Assembly: GCA_900759665.1 (NCBI GenBank) | Contig: CAAEWE010000075.1 | Location: 1 to 53,859 of the forward strand | Reading direction: 5' to 3' | Length of the DNA: 53,859 nucleotides | Origin: Lachnospiraceae bacterium | GTDB lineage: Bacteria > Bacillota > Clostridia > Lachnospirales > Lachnospiraceae | Part shown: one piece after another, positions 8,600 to 16,099 of the stretch | Position numbering within the stretch: position 1 is the stretch's first letter | Layout of the letters: the number at the start of each line of letters is the position of its first letter | The notes under the pieces: model-generated | What the model was told of the DNA's origin: nothing | Databases searched by the model: none | What the model saw: the letters and a program-made list of their open reading frames with translations, nothing else | Translations under genes and position numbers: made by a program

Positions 8600-8612
8600 A
8601 AGTGGAACTAAA
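8579..8612 (+). repeat. 17-bp tandem duplication across the stop codon of the HtrA-like gene
   Basis: GTAAAAGTGGAACTAAA occurs at 8579-8595 and again at 8596-8612. The TAA stop (8597-8599) lies in the second copy, so the duplication leaves a vestigial copy of the last codons in the 3' UTR. Confidence 0.9.
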
Positions 8613-8637
8613 TAAAATAGAAGGAATATAAATATAA

Positions 8638-8706
8638 AAGGCATTACATTGTCAAAAGGTATCCGGCTTTCCGGAAACATGAGACGATGTAATGCCTTGT
8701 TTTGTT
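8638..8706. terminator. Terminator between convergent HtrA-like and RelA-like genes
   Basis: AAGGCATTACAT (8638-8649) pairs with ATGTAATGCCTT (8687-8698), enclosing a smaller hairpin TCCGG-CTTT-CCGGA; a T-rich tail follows. It lies between the two convergent stops and can serve both. Confidence 0.8.
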
Positions 8707-8735
8707 ATAAATTGATATGATTAACAGGTACTGTT

Positions 8736-10613
8736 TTAGTGCTGGACATGGTCATCTTTGATGATCTGTGCCAGCTTGGAGCGAAATGCTTTTTCGTTGA
8801 AATTCTGTTCATGATATGCAAAACGGTTGTAGTCGAAATGAGCCTCCCGGATCATCTGGTTGGTATATACGGTAGTCTCTTTGTGAGACGAAACCGGCCA
8901 GAATATCAGAATGCCTCCATGGATCACCCCGGTGTTCTGACCCTTAACAGAAAGATTTTCAGTCAGGCGATGATCCAGCATGTAAACATGGGAATACAGT
9001 CCGATCACTTTGGCGAGACGTGTTCCGTTGACCGGGAAGGTGTTCATATCATAACCTTCCCGGTATTCATTGGAGTTTTCTGTAGAATCGGTTTTGTGCT
9101 GGGTGATCACAATCACCGGCAGCCGTCTTAATGGATCGTGCAGCAGACGCATCAATGCTTCGAAGCCATCCGGTGTATTCACAAAACGTCCCTGTGTTCC
9201 CAGACGTTCCTGATCCATCAGCCCGATCTTGGAGGAAAGCTCTGCCAGATATGATGGTTTGCTGAAGGTTTCCCGGTGGATTGCTGTGGTCGGTGTATGA
9301 AGTGTTGTCCGGTGATGGAATAGCAGGGATTCCTCTCCGGTGGTACCGTTTCCGTGAAGGGAGACAGTAATGTGCCATAGTGTTCCGGGCATCTTGTCAT
9401 CAATATAGGAAAATTCAGCTTCCATAATGTATTGCTCTGTGTCCCGGACGCATTTTACGTCATAACCGGGCAGATGGCGGTGTAATGTTTCGACTTCAGC
9501 AGGCAGATCCGGAAAGATATAGCTTAGTTTGTATCGGATCCACCGGTAAATAATGTGGGATGCATTATTAAATTCTGTTTTAAGTTCCCGAACTGGCTTG
9601 TGTAAAAGCGGGATTTCCAGATGGAACAGAGTGCTTTTATCCAAAGGCTTTAATGCCTGGCGTACCTGCACCGGCGTTTTTACTGCTAAAGGATCATGTT
9701 CCCGGTAATAAGCGGTGATACGTTCATCATGTACCACACTTTCGTTTAACAGACGGATGATCAGATCAAAAGTAATCTTTGGAATATAATCCTGTTTTAA
9801 TAACTCGCGTACCAGTACGATTTTTTCGCATTTAAAAAATTGTTTTGCCAGTCGGCGATCCTGATCGAAGAGAGCGGTGATGGCCGGAGAAAGAGGTTCC
9901 TTGTCTTCCATGTGAAGACGGAAGTGGCTTTTCAGCATCAGATCCCAGTTTCCATTCTGATAATGGTTATAGGAGAGGTGTTCGAAAAGCTGCACCAGAG
10001 ACCAGTCTGACAACTCCAGATTTGCGAGGATACAGTGAAGGATACGGGAAAGATCCTCACTGTTTTCCCAGAATTTGTCATCCGGCAGAAGACTTTTGTA
10101 ACGCATATCGTGTTCAATCTCGTGCCAGCCTTCAAAGAATACTGTGCGGAACTGGATCTCAAAGGTAGTATCAATAGGAAGATCCCAGAGCTCGCTGGTA
10201 TATAGTTTGAAATGGTCGGAAGGCAGACGGAAAACACCGTTGATCTTTGTGGCACGGAATTCTGCTGCATTGAAATCGTTTCGTGACCAGGTTCCGGTAC
10301 GCAAAAATGTTTTTTCCATAATTTCCCGTCCGATGCTCAGATCATCCGAATAGTAGAGAACGATACGCAGACCGATGAGATCCTGTACTTTTTTAGGATT
10401 TTCCTCGGTGCCGTATTTGCCGTTATAAAGTTTTTTGCTGATGGAGCTTATTGTTTTTACCCTGGAAAAGATCCGGTAATATAATCCACAGGAGTCAAGA
10501 ATGCTCCGGATATCCTTCTCAAGATGGGCGTTTAGCTCTTTCAGCCGGTCAAAGTCGATCTGCTGTTCCACCTGTTCACGGATATCGTCTATACTCATAT
10601 TTGTAATATTCAT
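8736..10613 (-). CDS. RelA/SpoT nucleotidyltransferase-domain protein with a large uncharacterised C-terminal region
   Basis: From the ATG at 10613, with AAGGGGG upstream, the protein has 625 aa; the open frame continues to 10868 but crosses the upstream promoter region. The first about 220 residues carry a (p)ppGpp synthetase-like domain: YYRIFSRVKTISSISKKL for ATP binding, DLIGLRIVLYY, and FEIQFRTVFFEGWHEIEHDMRYK-type residues at the synthetase core. The G-loop normally written GYxSxH reads GVFRLPSDH, so the guanine-stacking Tyr is not in its usual place. No HD hydrolase, TGS or ACT domain is visible. The remaining about 400 residues match no domain I can name with certainty; near the end are LPVIVIT, GLYSHVYMLD and GGILIFWP. 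It may be an alarmone-type synthetase or a toxin or effector of that fold. Monocistronic. Confidence 0.75.
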   Translation of the reverse strand: MNITNMSIDDIREQVEQQIDFDRLKELNAHLEKDIRSILDSCGLYYRIFSRVKTISSISKKLYNGKYGTEENPKKVQDLIGLRIVLYYSDDLSIGREIMEKTFLRTGTWSRNDFNAAEFRATKINGVFRLPSDHFKLYTSELWDLPIDTTFEIQFRTVFFEGWHEIEHDMRYKSLLPDDKFWENSEDLSRILHCILANLELSDWSLVQLFEHLSYNHYQNGNWDLMLKSHFRLHMEDKEPLSPAITALFDQDRRLAKQFFKCEKIVLVRELLKQDYIPKITFDLIIRLLNESVVHDERITAYYREHDPLAVKTPVQVRQALKPLDKSTLFHLEIPLLHKPVRELKTEFNNASHIIYRWIRYKLSYIFPDLPAEVETLHRHLPGYDVKCVRDTEQYIMEAEFSYIDDKMPGTLWHITVSLHGNGTTGEESLLFHHRTTLHTPTTAIHRETFSKPSYLAELSSKIGLMDQERLGTQGRFVNTPDGFEALMRLLHDPLRRLPVIVITQHKTDSTENSNEYREGYDMNTFPVNGTRLAKVIGLYSHVYMLDHRLTENLSVKGQNTGVIHGGILIFWPVSSHKETTVYTNQMIREAHFDYNRFAYHEQNFNEKAFRSKLAQIIKDDHVQH

Positions 10614-10741
10614 TGTTGTAATCCCCCTTTTTGCATCTGTAATGCCAGAATTGCAGATACAATAACCCTTGTTTTTGCATATAAAACCCATAAAGTATTT
10701 TCTAATTTTAAAGATAACACATGATGGAGATTTTGTATATA

Positions 10742-10769
10742 TTGTTTTTTCGCCATATTCTGCTATAAT
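10742..10769 (+). promoter_or_regulatory. Promoter of the ycxB-tsaEBD operon
   Basis: TTGTTT at 10742-10747, a 16-bp spacer and the consensus TATAAT at 10764-10769 lie 40 bp before the first gene of the forward operon. Confidence 0.6.
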
Positions 10770-10809
10770 GCTAATATAAATGCAGAGAAGAAGAGATAGG
10801 AGATGACTT

Positions 10810-11361
10810 ATGAAGGAGATAGAGTTTGACATAGAGCTTACAGCAGGAGATCTGTATGCCTTTTCCATGAGACATACCTATGGGAGTATATCTGGAATCT
10901 TTGGGGTGGTGATCAGCCTTTCCTGTTGGATCATTCTGGCGGTACGCTTTGGTGCGATGGACACTACAGCACGGATTGCATTATTTATCATTGGCTGTCT
11001 GTTTACGATCGTACAGCCGGTGATGCTTTATTCCAAATCAAAGGCACAGGCAAGGCAAAATAAGGATATCAACGCAAAGCTTCATTATACATTGTCACCA
11101 GAGGGGATTACGGTGTCCCAGGGAGAACAGGAGGCATCCGTAAAATGGTATGACGTCCGCAGGATTACCTGTACAGCGAAGGCGGTGTACTTGTATATGT
11201 CTCCGGTCAGGGCTTTTATTTTTCCACAGGATCAGTGCGGCACGATGTTTGAGGAGATCAAAGCCTTTGTAACGGCAAAGGTAAAGGAATATGCAGATTA
11301 TGATCCGGCACAGGCAGAGGGACATCCGGACGAGGAGAAGGATCAGGAGGAGCATTCATGA
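10810..11361 (+). CDS. YcxB-like membrane protein
   Basis: The 183-aa protein has an N-terminal strand region (FDIELTAGDLYAF), two adjacent membrane helices at about residues 28-50 and 56-74, and a cytoplasmic C-terminal beta domain with the YcxB-type pattern YTLSPEGITVSQGE...VKWYDVRRI. It ends in an acidic tail. The function of the family is not known. AGGAG lies 7 nt before the start. It heads the t6A operon; its stop overlaps the tsaE start by 4 bp (ATGA), which points to translational coupling. Confidence 0.75.
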   Translation: MKEIEFDIELTAGDLYAFSMRHTYGSISGIFGVVISLSCWIILAVRFGAMDTTARIALFIIGCLFTIVQPVMLYSKSKAQARQNKDINAKLHYTLSPEGITVSQGEQEASVKWYDVRRITCTAKAVYLYMSPVRAFIFPQDQCGTMFEEIKAFVTAKVKEYADYDPAQAEGHPDEEKDQEEHS

Positions 11362-11789
11362 CAGAGGTGATAGAAAGCTTACGGGAACAGGATACTTATG
11401 ATCTGGGGAAAAAGCTGGGAGAGAGTTGTAAAGCTGGAGATATCATATTGTTAAATGGTGATTTAGGAGTAGGAAAAACGATATTTACAAAGGGATTCGG
11501 GAAAGGACTCGGAATTGAGGAGCCGATCAGCAGCCCGACTTTTACGATCATGCAGATTTATGAGCAGGGGAGACTGCCTTTGTATCATTTTGATGTATAC
11601 CGGATCGCAGATCCGGAGGAAATGGACGAGATCGGTTATGAGGATTATTTCTTTGGAGAGGGAGTATGTCTGATCGAGTGGGCGTCTCTGATCGAAGAAC
11701 TGATCCCGGAGCATGCGACAGAGATTCGGATTGAAAAAGTACTGGAAAAAGGATTTGATTATAGAAAAATCACTATAGTTAAAAGATGA
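11358..11789 (+). CDS. tsaE: tRNA t6A biosynthesis ATPase TsaE
   Basis: TsaE is the P-loop ATPase that works with TsaB and TsaD to transfer the threonylcarbamoyl group to A37 of ANN-decoding tRNAs. The 143-aa product shows Walker A GDLGVGKT at residues 34-41, the switch-like SSPTFTIMQIYE, the LYHFDVYRI motif, and EWASLIEELIPE near the end. Length is typical. It overlaps the ycxB stop by 4 bp and lies 25 bp before tsaB. Confidence 0.96.
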   Translation: MTEVIESLREQDTYDLGKKLGESCKAGDIILLNGDLGVGKTIFTKGFGKGLGIEEPISSPTFTIMQIYEQGRLPLYHFDVYRIADPEEMDEIGYEDYFFGEGVCLIEWASLIEELIPEHATEIRIEKVLEKGFDYRKITIVKR

Positions 11790-11814
11790 CTTAATCAGAA
11801 AGGTGTGATAGAAA

Positions 11815-12522
11815 ATGAAGATATTAGGCGTGGACAGTTCCGGGCTGGTGGCATCGGCAGCGATATTAGCTGGTGATGCGATCGTGGCAGAGTTTACGGT
11901 AAATAATAAGCAGACCCATTCGCAGACATTACTTCCTATGATAAAGGAGGTTGTAGATTATGCCGGGATTGCCCTGGAGGAGCTGGATGCCATAGCAGTG
12001 GCTGCAGGACCTGGGTCTTTTACCGGACTCCGGATCGGGTCCGCCACAGTAAAGGGACTGGGACTGGTACTGGATAAGCCGGTTATCCCGGTGCCGACAC
12101 TGGAGGGGCTTGCTTACCAGCTTGCTGAGGCGGATGGATTTATCTGTCCGGTCATGGACGCCCGGAGAAATCAGGTCTATACCGGGGTTTACGAGATGCG
12201 GGAAGGAGAATTGATCGCTGTGATCGATCAGTGTGCCATGGATATTCATGAATTGTTAAAGGAGCTGGCGAAGTATCCGGTGAAGATTCATTTCCTTGGA
12301 GATGGCGTACCGGTTTATGAGGAGATCATCCGGGAGGAGATTGTCAACGAGTATCAGTTTGCACCTTGTCATTTATCGAGACAGAGAGCAGCGGCTGTGG
12401 CAGCATTAGGAGAGCATTATTATCATCTGGGCAGGATTGAAACAGCGGCAGAGCATCGGCCGGTTTATCTTCGTAAATCGCAGGCGGAACGGGAAAGAGA
12501 AGAGAAATTAAATGCAAATTAA
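11815..12522 (+). CDS. tsaB: tRNA t6A biosynthesis protein TsaB
   Basis: Non-catalytic ASKHA-fold partner that dimerises with TsaD in the threonylcarbamoyl transferase complex. The 235-aa protein begins MKILGVDSS and has the hallmark GPGSFTGLRIG near residue 64 and VMDARRNQVYTG near 125. The start is supported by AAGGTGTG a few bases upstream. Its 3' end overlaps rimI by 11 bp, an arrangement common in Firmicutes. Confidence 0.96.
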   Translation: MKILGVDSSGLVASAAILAGDAIVAEFTVNNKQTHSQTLLPMIKEVVDYAGIALEELDAIAVAAGPGSFTGLRIGSATVKGLGLVLDKPVIPVPTLEGLAYQLAEADGFICPVMDARRNQVYTGVYEMREGELIAVIDQCAMDIHELLKELAKYPVKIHFLGDGVPVYEEIIREEIVNEYQFAPCHLSRQRAAAVAALGEHYYHLGRIETAAEHRPVYLRKSQAEREREEKLNAN

Positions 12523-12946
12523 ACATATGGAACCGGCGGAAATAACTGCGGTGTCAGCATTGCAGAGGAATAATTTTGCACATCCATGGAGTGAGCAGGA
12601 TTATAAGGATCATCTGCAGGATCAGGACAAGATTTATCTGACTGCACTGCAGGATGGAATAGTTGTGGGAAGCTGTGTGCTTTGGTGTTCTTTTGAGACG
12701 GCAGATCTGTGTAACATCGTTGTGGATGTGTCGCATCGCCGGGAAGGCATCGCACAGGCACTTTTGCATCAGGCATTTAAAAAATGTGCCGGTGAGGGTG
12801 TGGAGCAGATCCTGTTGGAGGTGCGCGAGAGTAATAAGGCGGCTATTAAACTATATATTAAATTAGGGTTTAATGAAATTTCTTTACGCAGAAATTACTA
12901 TAGAGATCCACAGGAACATGCTGTGATCATGCAGAAAATTTTGTAA
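12512..12946 (+). CDS. rimI: Ribosomal protein bS18 alanine N-acetyltransferase RimI
   Basis: GNAT-family enzyme that acetylates the N-terminal alanine of ribosomal protein bS18 using acetyl-CoA. The 144-aa protein shows NNFAHPWSEQDY near the N-terminus, the acetyl-CoA loop VSHRREGIAQALL (Q/R-x-x-G-x-A type), and the C-terminal LEVRESNKAAIKLYIKLGF and RRNYYRDP motifs typical of RimI. It overlaps the end of tsaB by 11 bp. The neighbourhood with tsaB, tsaE and tsaD supports the assignment over a generic GNAT. Confidence 0.94.
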   Translation: MQIKHMEPAEITAVSALQRNNFAHPWSEQDYKDHLQDQDKIYLTALQDGIVVGSCVLWCSFETADLCNIVVDVSHRREGIAQALLHQAFKKCAGEGVEQILLEVRESNKAAIKLYIKLGFNEISLRRNYYRDPQEHAVIMQKIL

Positions 12947-13083
12947 GATCTTTTTGAAACTGCCACGGAATATCCTCCGTTCTTCCTTTGTTTTCCACTA
13001 TACAGAAATGGCGGGACAGGATATACTCTTTGTAGAAGGAATGAAGCAGCGGTGGTTCCGCTGTGGAAGACGGGAGGATAAAG

Positions 13084-13302
13084 ATGGCAGAAAATAAATT
13101 ATTTTGTAATGGATGCGGACGCATTCTGAAATGCGAAAACGGTATTTTGAGAGAGGATGTCTTTGAAGGAAAAAAACAGTGGGGATACTTTTCCAAACGG
13201 GACGGAGAAATTCATTCGTTTCTGCTTTGTGAGGACTGTTATGATGAGATGGTGGGGAAATTTGTTACACCGCCAATGGTGACAGAAGCAACGGAGTTGT
13301 GA
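13084..13302 (+). CDS. Small Cys-rich (zinc-ribbon-like) protein
   Basis: A 72-aa protein from the ATG at 13084, behind GGAGG at 7-nt spacing; the ATG at 13063 is less well placed. It has two Cys pairs, CNGC (residues 8-11) and CEDC (about 50-53), plus another Cys near residue 17, so a structural metal site is likely. No function is recognised. It sits between rimI and RNase Z in the t6A operon. The 137 bp before it hold only a weak hairpin and no gene. Confidence 0.7.
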   Translation: MAENKLFCNGCGRILKCENGILREDVFEGKKQWGYFSKRDGEIHSFLLCEDCYDEMVGKFVTPPMVTEATEL

Positions 13303-13346
13303 TACAATAGTCCACGGATTCTTTCAGAGATGAGAAGAGGTGGATT

Positions 13347-14270
13347 ATGTTAGATGTTTGTTTATTGGGAACCAGCGGAATGATGCCGCTGCCGGGACGA
13401 TGGCTCACGGCAATGATGACCCGTCTGGAGGGCAGCAGTCTTCTGGTGGATTGTGGGGAGGGGACACAGATTGCCATCCGGGAGAAGGGATGGAGTGTCA
13501 ATCCCATCGATACGATCTGTTTTACCCATTATCATGGGGATCATATCAGTGGTCTGCCAGGGCTTCTTTTATCCATGGGCAATTCGGACCGGACACGTCC
13601 GGTTACCATGATCGGACCAAAGGGACTGGAAAAAACCGTCAGTGCATTGCGGGTCATCGCGCCGGGACTTCCATTTCCGATTCAATTTATAGAAATCAGC
13701 GAGAAAGAGCAGGAGCTGGAGGTGAACGGATATCATATCAAAGCTTTCCGGGTCAATCACAATGTTACCTGTTATGGATACACGATTACCGTACCGCGGG
13801 GTGGAAAGTTTCATCCGGAGCTTGCAAAGGCCAATGAGGTTCCGTTAAAGCTGTGGAGCCGTTTGCAGAAAGGAGAAACCATAGAACAGGAAGGAAAAGT
13901 TTATACTCCGGATATGGTTATTGGACCTGCCAGAAAAGGCATTAAGCTTACATATTGTACCGATACAAGGCCTATGGACATTATCGCAGAGAGTGCATCG
14001 GGGTCTGATCTGTTCATCTGTGAGGGGATGTACGGAGATCATGACAAGCAGAAAAAAGCAGCAGAATTTAAGCACATGACAATGTACGAGGCGGCAAGAC
14101 TGGCAAAAAAAGCAGAGGTACGGGAAATGTGGCTGACCCATTACAGCCCGTCCATGCTGCACCCGGAGGATTATATGAAGGAAGTCAGAAAGATTTTTCC
14201 GGATGCACATGCAGCCAGAGACAAGTGGAGCAAAACTCTTGATTTTATGGATGAAGAGGAGGAGAGGTGA
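13347..14270 (+). CDS. rnz: Ribonuclease Z
   Basis: Metallo-beta-lactamase-fold endonuclease that trims tRNA 3' trailers. The 307-aa protein has the zinc motif THYHGDHISGL near residues 61-71, GTSGMMPLPGR near the N-terminus, YGYTI/FRVNH in the middle, the flexible exosite region, CTDTRP (third metal ligand) near 211, and the C-terminal LTHYSP (final His). AGAGGTGG lies just upstream of the start. Its place among tRNA modification genes fits a tRNA maturation role. Confidence 0.94.
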   Translation: MLDVCLLGTSGMMPLPGRWLTAMMTRLEGSSLLVDCGEGTQIAIREKGWSVNPIDTICFTHYHGDHISGLPGLLLSMGNSDRTRPVTMIGPKGLEKTVSALRVIAPGLPFPIQFIEISEKEQELEVNGYHIKAFRVNHNVTCYGYTITVPRGGKFHPELAKANEVPLKLWSRLQKGETIEQEGKVYTPDMVIGPARKGIKLTYCTDTRPMDIIAESASGSDLFICEGMYGDHDKQKKAAEFKHMTMYEAARLAKKAEVREMWLTHYSPSMLHPEDYMKEVRKIFPDAHAARDKWSKTLDFMDEEEER

Positions 14271-14275
14271 CGATC

Positions 14276-14878
14276 ATGGATAAAATGACAAAAAAGATTT
14301 TGATCGTGTTTGTAGTAGTTGTTGCAGCAGCATTACTGATCTTTGCCGGAGTTCGTGTTTATCAGCAGAAGGAGGCAGAGGAAAAGGGGGAAGACAGCCT
14401 GCCTAAGACCGAAGTGGGCAAACTTCTGGCAAAGGATCTGGATCTGGAGTATCCTGGCACGCCGACAGAGGTTGTCAAGCTTTTCTGGCGTATCAACAAA
14501 TGTATATATAATACCAACATGAAAGAGAAAGACCGGAAGGCATTATATCATCAGCTTCGTCTGTTGTATGACGAAGAATTTCTGAAACAGAAAGGAAATT
14601 CGGAGGAAGAGATGTATGAGGCATTAAAGAAGGATATCAAGACGTTTGATGATGCGAAAAATTTCATTTCTTCTTATATTGTACAGGAGGATGATCAGGT
14701 GAAATATGCGGAGGTTGACGGAAAAGAGGAAGCTATGCTGGTTGCTTCTGTATTACAGACTTCCAAAAAATCAAAGACAACGGAATCTTATGCGAAATAT
14801 ATCTGTCGGAAAGACAGCGGGGAACATTGGAAGATTCTTGGCTGGCAGCAGATTACTGCGGCAGAGGCTGAACAGTAG
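14276..14878 (+). CDS. Membrane-anchored protein of unknown function
   Basis: The 200-aa protein has a short basic N-terminus, one membrane helix or uncleaved signal anchor at about residues 6-26 (hydrophobic Val/Ala run), and a charged extracytoplasmic domain beginning after an acidic stretch. The domain contains PTEVVKLFWRINKCIYN and a possible small NTF2-like fold; this is a guess from helix pattern only. I chose the ATG at 14276, with GGAGAGG 8 nt upstream; a GTG at 14267 overlapping the rnz stop is the alternative. Similar proteins are, from memory, common in Lachnospiraceae. Part of the t6A operon. Confidence 0.7.
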   Translation: MDKMTKKILIVFVVVVAAALLIFAGVRVYQQKEAEEKGEDSLPKTEVGKLLAKDLDLEYPGTPTEVVKLFWRINKCIYNTNMKEKDRKALYHQLRLLYDEEFLKQKGNSEEEMYEALKKDIKTFDDAKNFISSYIVQEDDQVKYAEVDGKEEAMLVASVLQTSKKSKTTESYAKYICRKDSGEHWKILGWQQITAAEAEQ

Positions 14879-14921
14879 ATAAATGAAATAGAAAATATGT
14901 GAGAAAGGCTTGGTTAGCATC

Positions 14922-15944
14922 ATGGAAAAAGATGTACTGATACTGGGAATTGAGAGCTCCTGCGATGAGACGGCGGCATCTGTGGTAAAAAACGGAAGGA
15001 TCGTGATGTCCAATGTGATCTCCTCCCAGATCGATATTCATACATTATATGGAGGCGTAGTGCCGGAAATTGCATCCAGAAAGCATGTAGAACGGATCAA
15101 TCAGGTGATTGAGCAGGCACTTAAAGATGCCGGGGTTACGCTGGATGAGATCGATGCGGTCAGTGTTACATATGGTCCGGGACTGGTCGGGGCACTTCTC
15201 GTGGGTGTCGGTGCGGCCAAGGCAATTGCCTATGCGGCAGGAAAGCCTCTGGTGGGCGTGCATCATATCGAGGGGCATATTGCAGCAAATTATCTGGAGC
15301 ATCCGGATTTGGAGCCGCCGTTTCTGTGTCTTGTGGTATCCGGAGGTCATACGCATCTGGTTCGTGTGCTGGAGTACGGCAAATTCGAGATTATCGGCTA
15401 CACTCATGATGATGCAGCCGGGGAGGCATTTGATAAGGTTGCCAGAGCCATTGGTCTGGGCTATCCGGGTGGACCAAAGATTGACAAGCTGGCAAAGGAG
15501 GGAAATCCCCATGCCATTGAGTTCCCGCGGGCCAAAATTGATGGCTGGGAGTATGATTTCAGCTTTTCCGGCGTAAAATCAGCCGTTTTAAATTATCTCA
15601 ACGGATGCGAGATGAAGGGCATCGAAGTAAACCGGGCAGATGTGGCGGCATCCTTCCAGCAGGCAGTCGTCGATGTGCTGGTGGGCAGAGCCGTTGGAGC
15701 AGCCAAAAAGCTTGGAGAGAAACGGATTGCCGTGGCAGGCGGTGTGGCTTCCAATACGGCACTCCGTGCGGCCATGAAACAGGCATGTGATGAGGCAGGG
15801 CTGGGACTTTGCTACCCATCTCCAATCTACTGTACTGACAATGCGGCAATGATCGCATCACAGGGGTATTATGAGTATATGGCAGGGACACGTCATGGTC
15901 TGGATCTGAATGCAGTACCGAATCTGAAGATCGGTCAAAGGTGA
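14922..15944 (+). CDS. tsaD: tRNA N6-adenosine threonylcarbamoyltransferase TsaD
   Basis: Catalytic subunit of the t6A complex. From the ATG at 14922 the protein has 340 aa. It starts MEKDVLILGIESSCDETAAS and carries the metal-binding HIEGH (His115, His119), GPGLVGALLVG, the nucleotide motif VVSGGHTHLV, GEAFDKVARAIGLGYPGGP and the C-terminal GGVASN and CTDNAAMIA. An in-frame TTG at 14910 is possible, but the family start supports the ATG. Last gene of the operon; with tsaE and tsaB it completes the complex apart from TsaC/Sua5, which is not in the window. Confidence 0.97.
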   Translation: MEKDVLILGIESSCDETAASVVKNGRIVMSNVISSQIDIHTLYGGVVPEIASRKHVERINQVIEQALKDAGVTLDEIDAVSVTYGPGLVGALLVGVGAAKAIAYAAGKPLVGVHHIEGHIAANYLEHPDLEPPFLCLVVSGGHTHLVRVLEYGKFEIIGYTHDDAAGEAFDKVARAIGLGYPGGPKIDKLAKEGNPHAIEFPRAKIDGWEYDFSFSGVKSAVLNYLNGCEMKGIEVNRADVAASFQQAVVDVLVGRAVGAAKKLGEKRIAVAGGVASNTALRAAMKQACDEAGLGLCYPSPIYCTDNAAMIASQGYYEYMAGTRHGLDLNAVPNLKIGQR

Positions 15945-16002
15945 AAAAATATCAATTAAAAAACTTTATAGAAAAATAATTTCATTATCTGCAAATCTAT
16001 GT

Positions 16003-16008
16003 TATACT
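16003..16008 (+). promoter_or_regulatory. Probable -10 element of the hydrogenase gene
   Basis: TGTTATACT with TATACT at 16003-16008 lies 92 bp before the start. The -35 at 17-bp spacing is weak (TTTCAT at 15980-15985), so the assignment is tentative. Confidence 0.4.
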
Positions 16009-16099
16009 ATCTCCAAGGGATCATTCTGACCATTTTTTGGCGGAAAGGATCCGATCAAGAAATCTATGTACACAAACTGACAAAATAAGGAGAGAAAAA

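Noticed and set aside
10614..10868. N-terminal extension of the RelA-like protein
   Set aside because: It would overlap the divergent promoter and the ycxB start. The ATG at 10613 has a strong AAGGGGG site.
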